From Eonycteris spelaea (Eukaryota > Chordata > Mammalia > Chiroptera > Pteropodidae): a DNA stretch of 64,000 nucleotides. The notes below the pieces were generated by a model. The model worked only from the letters and a program-made list of their open reading frames with translations, was not told where the DNA came from and did no database searches. The stretch is taken from the NCBI GenBank assembly GCA_003508835.1, contig PUFA01000022.1:4588001-4652000 (forward strand), in the 5' to 3' direction. Within the stretch, counting starts at the first letter, position 1, and each line of letters opens with the position of its first letter. Both the position numbers and the translations under genes were made by a program. This document shows positions 1 to 13,399 of this stretch, in pieces.

Positions 1-71
1 ATTGCCCAAGCCAAGGAGGCATGATCAAGTGTTGAGCTCCAAAGCCTGTGTCCTTCAGGAAACCTCCTTTA

Positions 72-180
72 TCCATTACCCATCCATTCATCCAATCATA
101 CACCCATCCATCCATCCATCCACCCTCCCACTCACCAGTCCATCTATTCTTCTATCTATCTATCCATCGCCCACCTATCC
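72..180. repeat. Degenerate tetranucleotide repeat (CATC/TATC)
   Basis: Runs of CATC, CATT and TATC units follow one another, interrupted by substitutions and by a short CCCTCCCACTCACC stretch. The overlapping open frame with repeated Ile-His-Pro-Ser residues is simply this repeat translated and is not a gene. Confidence 0.85.
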
Positions 181-3100
181 AGTAAACAACCTTTTTACTG
201 TGGAAAATTTTTTTCCATCTGCCATTATTAATTGCATTTTATTCAGAGAACAGAAACTTCCTGGACTTCTTGACTTCTTCTTATGGCTTAGCAAACTGCT
301 CCATATATTTTAGGCAGGAATTAAGAATATCAGCAGTGGTTATATTTTCTGTAGCATTTTTATTTAACAGTTAACTCGTATCTACAATACATTAATATGG
401 ATCAATTGTTAGGTTTACCATACAGTGTTGTTTCTTCGTGCACCTCATTTTTTTCTTTCTTTCTTTTTTTTTATTGTCTTGAATAGGAGGTTTAACCTGG
501 ACATTATGTGTTTGTAAATAGAAATTTTTCTAATAAAATAGATTTTAAACTCTATTATATCAGCATTTTACCTTAGTGTAGAATAAGTTGATTCATTATT
601 TAGGATAAAATTATAATCACCTTCATTTCCAACATGCACTGTAACATAACAAAGGATTCTTTTAAACTAAAGCAGTGAGTCATTTTAAGAGAAAAAATTG
701 TGCATGTAAATAATTTTGCCCTGCATTAATCTACTTTTTGTTTCCCATAAATCTGAGTTAATAGCATAGTGCTCCAAATAGATAATGATTTTAAGATTTA
801 TATACTAATATTTTTGTGAAAGTGGTGGATGCTACAAACCACTATCATTTTATGGGATGAACCTTTATAGGATTTTATGAGTTTATCAGAAATAGAAAGT
901 TTATATGAATTTGCAGCATACGTAAAAATTCCATTTGCAGGGAATTGAATAGAATTTTACAGTCATATTTGGTTTACACAAGTCAAAGGAATACCTAAGA
1001 CACTACCTCATGAATTCATTTGAAAATTTCAATATTTTATCTGGTAGGCGCTTTATTCAGAATTTTAAGGATGCCAAAAATCTATCAAGTTACTGCATAT
1101 ATTTTCTTTGTATTTGATAAAATGTATTATTTGCTGATAAGAATGGTGGGTTTCTATTAATATTACTTGGTGGCCACTGCAAAATGTTAGACCTTTTCTG
1201 TACCCACGCACCTGGCCCTGACCTATTCCTGGGGTATTACACCCCAGAACTTCTGTGTTTTTTTTGGTACATCTTCACCTGACTATATCTTGTCTTTTCA
1301 CACTCTGATGTCTAAAGACAGCTATGAAAATTTTCATATAAAAATGTTTTACCTTCATTTAGTTTGATTGACATATTATATATGCGTACCTTATTAGTAG
1401 TTCAACTAAGAATCAAGCCAATTTTACGAAATAATTTTATAATCTTTTATGTCTGATCAAATGGTATGTCTGAAATTGTGTTTGCTGAAATTTAAATCTT
1501 TAGAAAAATGCATCTTTATAAGAACTACCATTGCTCCCATAGGTTTAAGATTAATTTTTTTGGTGAGAACACCTTAGCATTCAAAATCATTTTGTCTTAG
1601 TAAAGCTGGTTACACGTAATATACATTATAATTAATTTGAAGTGCCTTTTGAAATTTAAAAAATTATAAAGTTCTTAAATAACAATTATTATTCTATTTT
1701 AAACATCTTAGTAGGTCACCATTCTTATTCTTAAGAGAAACCACGTATGAACTCATATGAATTCCTGCTAAGAAAAATTTAATGGAAGTACTTCAAATAT
1801 ACATCTTACATTTAGAGATTGAATAAAGATGGGCCTAATAGTTATATTCATTGAACAGGCCTATAAATAAAATTAGAAAAATCCAGTTATAAAAATTATT
1901 ATTTTTTTACATTCGTTGCTCTTATATGTTTATTTTGAATGATGCACAGGTGGTGAGAAATATTTATAATATTATAATAGCAGGTCATTAGGATAAAATA
2001 GGGACAGTGTAGTTTAATCACTTTTTTTTTTTTTTTGGAAATGTACTTAATGGAAAAGATGAGTGACAGCCTTGCTTAAAATTAAATTCTATCGCCTTGA
2101 GTGAGAGATCCGAGTATTAGCATAACATTCTATTCATGTGAGTTATGCTGTAGTTTTGCCATTTTTTACATTACAGTGCAGAGAATGCTACTGATTTATT
2201 ATTGCGTTTTTAAAGGGCAGTGCTCTACTGAAACCAGAGACTGAAGGAAGCCAGAAATCATATTTGTCAAAAACTCAGCCTTGACATAGTTTATGATTAC
2301 TGACTATTTGCCCTATTTATAGGACTGTGTTTAAAAGTAAGCTAATCTAGCAAAATCAACTGTGATTGATGTTTTCCTATTTATTATTTTCCAATGTTTC
2401 TTTTTTTTTTTTTTTTTTTTGGTTTTTAAGACCAGTTATAAGATACAAGATATATGAAGTTATGTGGGTGTTAAAGAATGCATAATGTTTTCCATTTTTA
2501 TTATGCTCCTTTGAAGAAAATTATTTCCTGAATATTCAGCTTGGGTCCTATCAACATCCACTATAATCAGAGTAATTTTAAAAATATCAAATGAATTATG
2601 AATATCCTCTTCAGCTATGCAAGCAAAGTGTTAAATGGTTTTATGAGGATTTGAATGCTATGGTGCAGTATATAAGATAATTATCACAATGCGAAAAACA
2701 CTCCTTATAAATTATAAGGGCTAGAGAACTGAAACTTTACAAGATTATTTCTCAGTTGAACTATAGAAAGCAAAATCTAACTGACAATTTATTTAGCCAA
2801 GCATCCATCTGAAAACATAAGGAGTGAGTTTATATGTTACTCTTCAAAAGGTTAAGTATATAAATATATTTAATGCCATCTGCATTAAAATTAATTTTTA
2901 AATCCATCTCTTAGACTCATAGAAGGTAAGAATAATAGCCATATTTGCTTTCGTTTTAAAATATCCGTTGATAAATTTTAATTCTTACTGAAAACTTTAA
3001 ACAATAATATATTATTTTGATAGATCTACAAATAAATTACACTTCTCTGAAGTACTATACATTCCAATGAAATTATCCAAGGTTAGGTAGAGCAAGAAGA

Positions 3101-5604
3101 TAGAGTGATTTGAGTATTGTTGAAGCCATGGTAAGGAGACAGAAGACTCATTCATTACAGGGCAGTGCTACGCAAATAGAGCCATAGATTGGAACCTTAG
3201 GAATTAATGCTGGTGAGAAGGTGTGATTTACCACATCCAGTTTGGCTAATTGGACGGGCTATAGTAAATGGCATTTACCAGAATTGTCATTCCATGGAAC
3301 TTTTGTCATTTGGATCAAGAATGAAATTAAACCAAGATATACTTTATAATTTCATAGATCCCTTAGATACTCTACTCCACTTTAGAAAAAAAAAAATGAT
3401 TTTTTTTTTTATTGTGGGAAAATTAAAAGTAGTTAGTATGCTTAGACTTCAATACACAATAGGGCTGAGAATAAAAAAATATTGAATTAGTGAAGCTCAA
3501 TCTATAATTAACACTTACACCAGGCAAGGAAAATATTTTATTGCAACTGACCTGAATAATAGAGTGGGATGGAAGGAAAGGAGCCTATTTATTTGAGACA
3601 CCGAGTGAAAACTGTGGAACACAAAGGGGAAAAGGCAGTTTCATGGAGAATAAAATATTCATGCTGATAACTTACATAAAACAAAAGATGGAGTGTTTTC
3701 TGCAGGGAAATTACTTTCTTTGATGAGCTCCATTTATGCATGATGGAGTTTTAAATTTTTGAAAACCCCCTTGGTTATTTTTTCATCCTTTCAATTCTTG
3801 TGGTTTTAATTTCAGACATAAACAGATGTAAAATTTTCTTGCTAAAAGCTTCTTACTCTGTTTAAAGTCGAATTTATGACATAGGAAAAAAAAAAACAAA
3901 ACAGAATGTCTCTTACAATGGCCGTGATTAGGAAATCAATATTTAAGGCATCGGTCTCATAGCTGCACGGTAAACGGTGGTTCCATTTGTTTTGAAGCTA
4001 CCAATGATAAAATATATCTTCATTTACTTGGCTCCTTTTTAACATTGTTTTGTTCAAACATTTTCTAGAGGGATGCTGAGTATTAATCTGCTAACTAGCA
4101 GCTTGAGTTTAGAAGCAATTTAATTTGAGTGAAATCCATATATAACGACTGAGTGGCCTGCGAGCCATGTGTTAAGTTCAAATATTTACTTCTTGAGGAT
4201 AGAAAGTTATTGGTTTTACTTGGTAATTTAATGTGGGAGGCATTTTAGAAGCTGCACTGGCCAGTAAAGATTTGATCGTATATGTCTCCTATCACCCTAA
4301 TCAAAAGAGAAGGAAAGTGGAATATACCTCATCTCTAGAGACGGGGGTTCCAAGGGTAGAAAGTGAGACTAGATGGGAAAGTAAATGTGCTTGTCTAAGC
4401 ATACATACTTGATTTGTCCCTCATGAAGTCACCGTGCAAGCTGACATGATTTGAAGGAGGTTGGTAGTATCAGCCACAGAGAGAGGGCTGGGACAAGGAG
4501 GGACAGAAGAATGAACGTTTATGTCAGTTTGCATCAGCGAAGCATTCGCAGAGGCTGCGTGCGTGAAGTTGTCTGATCCATTTAAAGCAAGCCTTTAGGA
4601 AAATGTTCTTCGTAACGTAACCGTAAGTAAAGTTCAATGAAATTAGCAGATATGGTAAATAGGTACCTGCACTGGTGGAATGTGTTAGGATGGAGGGACT
4701 CTGAATTTGCTGCCTTTGTCCACATAGGTTGCACATCTCTCTCAGTGGTCAAATTCTTCACTTCTGGACAGCAGGAATCTAGCTCCTAATATAGCAAATC
4801 TAGTGACTGCAATCAGTGTTTTGGAAGCTCAGAAAATGCTGAACAAGTAAATGACAACACATACAATTATTTATATGTATATATCAAACTTAAACACACA
4901 CTCACATTTTTGAACCCTAACAGAGTTATATAATTGGAAAGCATGTAGATTCATAAAAGAATAATGTTTAAGAATGCAAAGGTTTTATAATGTTCCGCCT
5001 CTAACTTTGAGACAGTGGCTCTGCCAAACGGGTATACATTTGCAAATATTTATAGATTGTTAGTCTCTGAGTTCAGAGAAAATGTGACCCATTAATACCC
5101 TCAATAAGTTCGTAATTAGCTGTGGTAGACAGAGAAGTTAATCCATTTTTTAGGGCTTAAAATGGTAAGGGTATGATAAGTACAATTGCTAGGCAAGTTT
5201 TTAGAGATGGTGATGTAGACTTGAATTCTGAGATGTAAATGAGTGTAAGGCTGAGATGGGGCGAGGGCTATGAGGTGAGCAAGGCAAGGGATATGAGGAG
5301 ACCTGAACCTTAAGATATGAGGACATGTAGACAGCCCCCCAGTCCTGCCACAAGGCAGCTGGGTAGGTGGAGAGGGCCCCGTTTGGGGGTAACATCGGAC
5401 TGGGTCCTGGCTCTTTCCAAACACTCTTTGGTGGTCTTTACAAACGCTTAACTTCTAAGTTTTATTCTTTATGAATAAAATATGTTCGATAATACATTGA
5501 CTTCTGGGGATGCTGTGAAGACATATTTTGTACATGGTACTTACAGAGTAGAGATTTGAAAAAATAGTATTTAAGGAGTTTAGAGTTATCAACAATGACC
5601 GTAA
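181..5604. other. AT-rich stretch without recognisable genes
   Basis: AT-rich, CpG-poor sequence with frequent stops in all frames. I see only homopolymer runs, for example 20 T at 2401-2420 and an A run near 3886-3896. No tRNA, rRNA or repeat consensus was recognised. The open frames here are under about 100 codons, have no family resemblance, and are what chance gives. Confidence 0.6.
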
Positions 5605-5728
5605 CCAGAGGTTCACAGTCTTGTCTGTATATTGGAGTGACCTGGAGAACTTTCAAAACTGCTGATGCTGGCATCTCACCACCAGAGATTCTGACTTAGC
5701 TGAACTTAGTATGGTCTGCATATCAGAG
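5605..5728 (+). mobile_element. MER5A-like hAT-Charlie DNA transposon fragment
   Basis: The segment follows the remembered MER5 pattern in order: a start resembling 'ccagaggttcacagtc', then 'attggagtgacctgg' and 'gaactttcaaaactgctgatg', then 'ccaccagagattctgactt'. MER5 elements are short non-autonomous hAT transposons that spread before the eutherian radiation. Only about the first two thirds are recognisable. The family call rests on the internal phrase order rather than on terminal repeats. Confidence 0.65.
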
Positions 5729-8046
5729 TGAAGGAGAACATAGGAAAATCTGAGAAATTCTAAGAATCAGTAACAAAACAGACAATAATGGGGAAATGTA
5801 ATCTTCTCCAGAGAAGGCTACATTAGACTCTACCAAGATGTGAAGAAATAAAGTTCTTTTAGTCCACAGAACAGAGAGATTGCCACCGTGAGGTGCAGTT
5901 GAGAAGTATTTTCAGGTTTCACTTGTTCCAAAGTTCATTGACTCTCGTTGAGGGCAAACAACAAAGGCAGAGTTTCTGCAGTCTGGAGGTCTTCTGGTGT
6001 GGAGGGCATCTATTCTATTATCATATTTGCTAGAGTAAGCTGTTAGCTTTAATTCCTTGGAAAGGCACAGACTGAGCATGGAAGAGGTGGTGAGGGATTC
6101 TAATGCTGAGGATAAAGGTTCTTAGAGCCTTTAAAGTACTCTGGTTAAGTCTCTAATTAATATGCATCTCAAAAGGGACTGAGGCCCTGCTTCGAAGATG
6201 TGAAATACAGCCAAAGCAATCCTGCCTAAGTAGGCTTTTAACCATGGGTTTGATGACTGGCACAACATTTTTAACTAAGTTAGGAGAAAAAGAAGTAGGT
6301 TGAATTATAGCAGAAAGAATTTTAAATGCATTCTAGAAAAAGTGACGAGTTTGATTTGAATCTCAAAACAATTTGCTCCTTTTTTTTTTTTCTGGCCTAT
6401 CACAAAATGAACCCTAATATTCTACCCTGATTTCCAAAAAAGTGATTGCAAGGCAGAATCATATTCTCTAATATTGAACATCAAAGGAAAACCAAGAGAA
6501 GCAAAATTTCTTTTAATAGATTCATAGTCCTAAGGTCTAGAGTATATATATTTATTTTACATGAAGAGAAACTATGCTGATATTTTGATTATGTAAATAA
6601 AATACAATATACTACACTGTTGTGATTGTTATCTGGGACCTCTAGATAAATGAATTGTTTTACCCATGTATTGTTTTTCCCCTGAAAATACATCAGGCTA
6701 ATTGGCAAATAATTAACTGCATTTATTTTCTCCCCGTGAAAGTCTGTTAGTAGTGCAGAAATATTCCCTGTGAAATACTTAATTGCTGAGATATTTCCCA
6801 CCGAAAATCACTGTAGTTACTTTGTGCCATCTTGGGATAAAAACGCTAGAAATCTTATCATCAAAGAGATTATATTAAAGGTCTTTTGTAATTCAGTGCC
6901 ACTCTAAGCAACAGCTATAAAGTATTTTAGGAATATGAATTAAAGACCAGACTATACTTAGAGCATATAAGCATAATCATTGGTGATATGTATTCATTTT
7001 TGCACTTCATGGTCAAACTCACATGCTCGCTTTTTTGTCTGTGCGTGCTATTTTTATTTTTACACTAAACATTTACACAAGATCCCATTATGGTCTGGCA
7101 TTGCGCTTCAACACTCATATGGACTTTCATTATTGTTATTATTAAATGCACTAACTACTTTCATGTAATAATCCAGCGATCTTTTCAGTCCTCATCTTAT
7201 TTAATGCACTTCACTGTCTTTCACTGAGACACAACATGCTCTCTACTGATGCCCATCTGTCAAAAACCACCAGAAATAACAACTGTAGTTGAGCCAGGTG
7301 GGCTTCTGAATACGCGGTGTGAGGAGAGAGACCGCCCACCGTGGGGAATCCTGGGGTCGTTCATTAGCAGTGTGCTAGGAGGTTCTTGTCGCAGGTCGTG
7401 GGCTTGTGTTAGGTGATTTGGAGGAAGGTTCAAGGAAGTAGAATCTGTTCCGCGCTGAGTGATTTCAGGAAGCAAGGGGAACTATGGCTGGGTCTCCTAA
7501 TTTTTATCTCGTAGGCAGGAGGAAGGAGTGAGGTTGAAGCGACAGGTGCAGAGGGTGAGCAGTCACTTGTGTCAGCTGGGGGTAGGGCAGTTTGGAAACA
7601 GCTGTAGTTTTCGCCGACTCTTGTTTTTGTCCGTGTTGAGAAATGGTAGCGCGTCCTCTTGCTTATACTCACTCCATCGCAGTTTCGTAGTGACCTTGTC
7701 TCACAGTGGTCTTCTGTGAAACCGTTCACATTCACCAGGCGAGCACCGTGGCCTCGCCCTGTGCCGGACCAGCCCCCAGCCGTGAGCTACCAGAACCGCC
7801 TTCTTCCTTTTCATATCATGGTACCATATTCTCTTTGGTTTCTTTCTACCTCCTCGCCTGCTCCTTTTCAGTCGTTCTAACTGTATCCTCTTCCGTTATA
7901 TGATCTTTAACTCTTGGAGTTTCCCAGGCCTTGTGTCAGAACCACCTTTTATATTCCGCTATACTTCTTTCCTCATGCAATTTTATTCATTGTTATGAGT
8001 TTAATCACCATGTGACTTCTTTGTGCTGGACTATGTTATGCCTAAA
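5729..8046. other. Gene-free stretch; CpG content rises from about 7290
   Basis: The first 1.5 kb is AT-rich with nothing recognisable. From about 7290 the sequence changes: CpG dinucleotides become frequent, roughly 27 in the 500 bases after 7300 by eye, and short overlapping frames open on both strands. Those frames do not look like proteins and the frame overlap is a GC effect. No splice architecture or known repeat was identified in 7290-8046. Confidence 0.5.
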
Positions 8047-8372
8047 AGATGGGTTGGGCTACCACAGCCCATCAGTCAAACGCAGCTCACAGTGTGTTTT
8101 TGCCTAGGATATAAGATAATTTCAATACGTTTAAGTGGTTGGAAGAAATCCAAAGATGAATAATATTTCATGGCACGTGAAAATTACATGAAATTCAAGT
8201 TACAGTGTTCACACATAAAGCTGTAAAGGAATCCAGGCATGTTCGTTCGTGTGGGCATTATCTATAGCTGCTGTTTTGCTTCAAGGGCATCCTGATTAGC
8301 TCGCTGCAACAGAGTAAAGCCACAATCGCTTACTAACGGTCTCTTGGTAGAAAAACGTTGCCGACCCGGGCT
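8047..8372 (+). mobile_element. hAT-type DNA transposon with degenerate ends
   Basis: The right end reads 'agaaaaacgttgccgacccg', matching the common mammalian element whose ends read as GGTCGGCAAAC and GTTTGCCGACCC. The left end 'gggttgggctaccacagccc', the internal 'acataaagctgtaaaggaat' (a decayed AAAGTTTTATTGGAACA) and 'ctatagctgctgttttgctt' follow the same element in order. It is non-autonomous, with no transposase frame. I am confident of the superfamily and unsure of the exact Repbase name. Confidence 0.6.
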
Positions 8373-11185
8373 CTAAAATCATATATTCGACTATCATGGG
8401 CCATTTTTACTTGAATATTTTCGTCATCTTCACTACTTAAAACAGAAGTTTCCGTCACCCCCATTCCGCGTCATGCCTCTGTCCCTTCCTCACTACTGTC
8501 CATTCTAACATGTGGGGCCGTTGACCACACAGTTATTCCAACCAGAAACGTCAGGTCTTCTTTAATTCTGGTCTTTCCATCATATTTGTAGTTCTAGAAC
8601 ACACATCGTTTCTACTTCCTAACTGCATTTCAAATAGATCGGTCAGTCTGTTTCTTCTGCCTTCAGTCTATGCCATCCGACCCCCGTCTTGTGTTCGCTC
8701 CGCCCGAGTGGCCCCCTCGCTGGTTCTGCACATGCGGGGCTCCGCGTGGGTCCTCATCCCCGGTGTTTTCGGTCATCACATCTGGTCTGTTTTCCTCGTA
8801 GCAACGACAGTGTTTTTAATGTGGCTATTTGGGTTTAAATTCCGTATATTTAATTACTCGTTTATCATCTGTACAGACGGCTAAGCCCAAGAAGGTGGAC
8901 TCATGCATTTGAGTACATCAGAGAATATAAACCCTTTGAACAGTGACTGGTATGGAGTAGGAGGTCAGCCAGGATTTTTTTAACCAGCGATGGACTGCTC
9001 GAAGGTGACAAAAATGGAAGTATAATTACCATCCCACCCCATGCACACATATGCACGGCAGTCCATTTCTAAGAAAAAAAATAAATAAATATAAAGTGAT
9101 ACATAGTCAGCCGATGAACATGCTCATCGGTTTTCATTTCTGTTCATGTTCATCAATGACTTCGTATCGCTTTATATTTGAACCACATCTGTGGCAGAGG
9201 CAGTGTGCTCTGGGAAGAAAGAGATGACATTGACTTTTACCTTGATTTTAAGAATTAGATTCTGGTCAGTTTTTGTTGTTGGTGGTGGGCGATGGCGACT
9301 TTTTTCCTATCAGTAATTCACATACATCATTCTGCTGACTCAAGAGCTATTTCAAAGTGCACTAGTTAAATACTTGATCATTTTTGTCAAGCATCAATGT
9401 ACATTTTATACAAGACAGAACTAATTATTTTTACATGGATTGTATGTAGAGACTTATAAAACAATACCAAACAATAGTGAGGATAACGCTTCCAAAAACA
9501 ACTCTGAGATAAGAATGTGGACTAACTGTATGAGTTCTGTTGTGACATGTCGGCATTTGAGAGAAACTGCTGAATGGGTGAATGAACTAGGGTTTAGGTA
9601 GAACCATCGTGGTGAAATGGCTATAGGATACAGTATGAAGAAGGTCACTTGAGAACAGATTTTGTAAAGGGACAGAAAGAGGCCAGACTACAGAGCTTTA
9701 CAGGGAAATTACCTGATAAGGAAAGACGGCGGCGAGTAGGCAGCCAAGCGAGAACAAAAACGGGATGGTGGACAGATGGGGAATCAAACAGAGCAGGAAA
9801 GAGAAGGAGTTCTCTGGGTTTGAAGCAGAAGAAAAGGAAGTCACTCAAGTGGAAAAAAATAAAATTTGGCAGAGAGGGAGGAAAACATAAGAACCATACC
9901 ATGCAGAAGCTTATGTGTTCTCCCAAGTTTTGAATAATAATTGTGATTTCAAAAAATATTTTTCCGTGACTGATTTTACACGACCCTTGCAAAAACGGTG
10001 TGACTACCAGAGGAGCGAGACAGGTGGTCCTCTTCCCGTCTCGCAGATGAGGAGGCAGAAGCTCCGTTCCTAGAGTCGCTGCCGGGGCGCGGGGAGGGTG
10101 GGACAGGGGGGACCCGCAACGTACGGGGGGACAGAAGTGTTCTCACTCCCACGCTTTCAAGCGTTCACTGCAACGTTGACAGTGTGATGCTAATCTGTAA
10201 CAGGAGGAGATGGGATCCCGCGGTGACGAAAAGCATGTAAGGCAACGATCCAAGGGAAACGATCTCTTTTCCCGCCCACGCGAACTGTTAGCACGTCTCA
10301 GCGAGTCTCGGTGGATGGAGAGCGTGGGAAGAGATGACTTTTGGAAAGGGTCACGGGTAGCAGTCACTGGTTTTTTTTTTTTTTAAAATACATATACCAT
10401 GTACCAGGTGTTGGTAATACAGTGGTGAGGAGAACAGCCAGAGTCCCAGCCCTAATGACGCTCATTCTCTAATGGAAAGGGTAGGCTTTTATCAAACAAC
10501 AAAAAAAGAAGTATTTGAGGACAAAGCCAACAGTGAAAGCATTTCACATGGGACCTTATTAAAATGCAGGTTCAGGAGATGTTGCTCACTTGAGACAATG
10601 ATGATGAATAAAGGTGAAATATCTGAAGGGCAGTGGTACAGGGAAGCATGAGGAAGGCTCTTACATTCGAAGAAGTGACTAGACATTTTAGTTTGCTAAT
10701 GTTTGTGCGTGTGTGTGCCTTGAATTATTGCCAACATAATAGACTTCTCTCTTCATTTAAATAGTTATGTAATATCGAGCCTTATAATTCAGACTCAACG
10801 TTTTTCTCAAGCAATGGCTTAAAAATAGAGAATGCAATACTTGCTGCAAAATATTAATTTCTAGTAGAATATATAGGTTTCAAAGAATGTTCTACATGAT
10901 AAGGAGTCATGAAATAATTAGTATTTAATTCTTTCAACATATTTACTGAAAATCTGGTAAGTACAATATGTGCAAATACCTTGCAAGATGCTATTGCAAG
11001 CTTCATATCCTCTAATATTTAACCAAAGAATGGCCAAGGCATGCTTTCAAGGAATTCTTGCCTTGAAAAAGCCACGGCCATTTGTGTTTGATATACTTAC
11101 ATTCACTATATCTCTGCTGTCTCTTTTGCCTTAGCCTGAGGTAGGGCAGGACAAAACCATTTTTGCATGCTGTCATGATGAAAAC
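8373..11185. other. CpG-enriched gene-free stretch with a long palindrome
   Basis: This continues the CpG-enriched block to about 10360, with the densest clusters around 8640-8790, 9720-9780 and 10010-10130. It contains the 93-bp imperfect palindrome listed separately and, near 10385-10470, a phrase resembling the ancient repeat at 12048. The purine-rich frame at 9649-9933 (Arg/Lys-rich) has no recognisable fold and is probably a composition artefact. Confidence 0.5.
9087..9179. repeat. 93-bp imperfect inverted repeat
   Basis: The left arm (9087-9122) and right arm (9145-9179) are reverse complements over four blocks: AAATATAAAG, GATAC, AGTCA and GATGAACATG. That gives about 30 Watson-Crick pairs with a few mismatches, one bulge and a 22-nt loop. 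A second, mutually exclusive hairpin exists inside: CCGATGA (9111-9117) pairs with TCATCGG (9124-9130). No known palindromic element was recognised. It could be a MITE remnant or a microRNA-like hairpin. Confidence 0.8.
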
Positions 11186-11356
11186 ATTCCATATCTGTGC
11201 TGTCCCCTATGGCAGTCATTAGCTACATGTGGATATTGAGCATTTGATGTGTGGCTAGTGGAACTCGAAATTGAATCTTTGTTTAAATTTAATTTTAATT
11301 AATTTAATTTAAAAGCTTCATGTGGCTAGTCAGCAACTGTACTGAACAATGCCACA
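11186..11356. mobile_element. hAT-Charlie MITE, self-complementary
   Basis: The sequence carries 'agctacatgtggatattgag' and 'tgatgtgtggctagtgg' on one side and 'cttcatgtggctagtcagca' on the other, around an AT core of repeated AATTTAATTTT. This is the familiar mammalian short hAT element built on CACATGTGGCTA, possibly MER3 or a relative. The two sides are imperfect inverted copies. The exact family name is uncertain. Confidence 0.55.
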
Positions 11357-13399
11357 TCAGAGAGATTTGGGAAAGACTTTGAGTCCCTACTGTAATATTT
11401 TTGATGCATTCGATATGAACTTGCTATTTCTTGTATCTCGTGGCCTGGATGTAATTGAAAGGGATGTTTTCTTGGTATACAGGAGAAGTATCTTAGGGTA
11501 AAAGATGTAGGTGTGAACAGAAGCTCATTTCCCCAACTCACTTGGGGAATAACAACTGAACTTGTTTATATCAAAAAATCCACCAAAACATGTAGATAGA
11601 ATTGCACAGAAAGTGATTTTTTTCAAGGACCAGAAAGAATTAAATGATTTTCTTTATGTTTATCATTTGAGTAACAGTCACTTACCAAGAGACAGAAACC
11701 ATAAAATAAATGAAATAAAATTACTTTTATAATAAACATGCAGTAAAATCTAGTGATTTTCCTGAATAGAAGACAGATGGGAGCTCATTTGTGGTCAGCC
11801 AACTCATTGCTCTCTATCATACCCAATATTTAGTGTTTCTAGGAGACATCCTTTCTCCTTAAAATATTTATATTTGAACATGAATGCATGCAATTGAATG
11901 TGTTATTTAAAAGATAGAAAAAATGTATAGAGTGAAAAGTATATATTTTTTCCATGTTTGTACCATAGCCATCTAGGACTACTGCTTATAGACTATGCTT
12001 ACTATAAATTTTCTCTCTCTCTCTCTTTTTTTTTTTTTTTGAAAAACTTCGGGTATTTTACTTACTCCTTCAACATATTTACTGATGGCTATACATATTA
12101 TATGCTAGGTATTGTTCTAAACACTGGTTTAATGCAGTGGAAATTAAAAAAAAATTCTTAAAGAAATTCACATCCTAAAGAAAGTAGGCAATAAGAAAAT
12201 AAGTCAATAAACAACATGGTCTGTTCAATAGTCGTAAGTGCTACAGAGTTTTTTAAAAGGATTTTGGAAAAAGCGAAGCCATTGAAGGACAAAGCGTAGT
12301 GAGGAGTGCCTCAGTCAGGAAAGCGGTTTCCTCTAAGCCATTTCCTGAGAGTTCTTGCTCACAATGCTTGCAGCTGCATCATTTACCCCGAGAGAACTCA
12401 TGGATCACAGTCCTAACCTCACCCCCAAAGTTTGCCAGGAAATCTCTCGCTCTTATTATTATTTTCACATTGCTCTGGTAGATCGATAATCTTTTGAAAC
12501 AAATGACATCATTCTATTTATAGCATTCTGTTTTCAGTAGTGGTATTTCCATTTACAACATACAGTAATTCTCAATGGCTGAAAATGTCAAATCCTAAAC
12601 ACACAGCACTCCTATGCGTGATGTTGAATTAATGCTAACGAGCTGCCTTTTTTTTTTTCTAAATGGGAAAAAGGGTTTTAAATTGGGTGAGCAGAGAGGA
12701 TGTTCAGAGCTTTATTTTCAACAGACTTGAAAAAAAAAGTAGCAAGATGTGTAGGCAGAGAAGTGCATATGCAAAGGCCTTAAAAGTCGGAGATTGTTCA
12801 GCATTTTCCAGGAAAGCATCTTTTCTGGAAAAAAGCTGGAGAGGGCTCACAAAGCAGAGACTTTTTACACCAAGTAATTAATATACCAATCTACTGATGA
12901 ATTATAATTATAACATATTCTGCATTGTATATATCTTTTTTTTTACCATCAAATATTTTGAGTTTCTAGGTTTGAAATAGCTTATCTATCTCTTTACTAG
13001 CCATAATCTCTATTAAGTATACATCCACTTAAAATAAAATAATTACATATTAGGGTCTGATTATTTCTCTTATGGAATGTATTATACAATACTTACAGAA
13101 ATAGCTAAACTGGTCTCTTCTCTAGTGTTTTCTTCAAAGGCCAAGTTCATTTTATCAGATCTGTCCTGTAGTTGAGGATATAAGACAGTTTTGTACTAAA
13201 TATAGTTCCATAACCACCAAAATGTTACCTTAGGTGATTATCATGATTTTATTGCCTATTGTTATTTTTATAGAAAAAAAATGAACGGCTTATAGAGGAG
13301 AACACTTTACTAATTTGGTATATTAATGGGGACATCAAAGTCTATAGGGAGGTAAAATAATCTACCCAGAATTCCCATGGAGAATCATAGCTGCATCTA
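11357..13399. other. Gene-free stretch with ancient repeat pieces
   Basis: AT-rich, no gene. Apart from the repeat at 12048-12235, the segment 12680-12850 carries a phrase ('gcatatgcaaaggccttaaa') seen in old mammalian interspersed repeats of the same type. A polypyrimidine run lies at 12014-12040 (CT repeats followed by 14 T). Confidence 0.4.
12048..12235. repeat. Ancient interspersed repeat (L2/MIR-age)
   Basis: It contains 'caacatatttactgatggct', 'tatgctaggtattgttctaa' and 'acactgg', then 'aaataagtcaataaacaac'. This is a decayed form of the widespread mammalian phrase in which TTTATTGAGCACC, GTGCCAGGCACTGTTCTA and CAATAAACAA follow in order. The class is recognised by this order only. A consensus alignment would be needed for the family name. 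Confidence 0.4.

Noticed and set aside
9649..9992. Opposite-strand frames of 94 and 115 codons
   Set aside because: A purine-rich strand gives Arg/Lys on one side and Phe/Leu on the other, a composition artefact.
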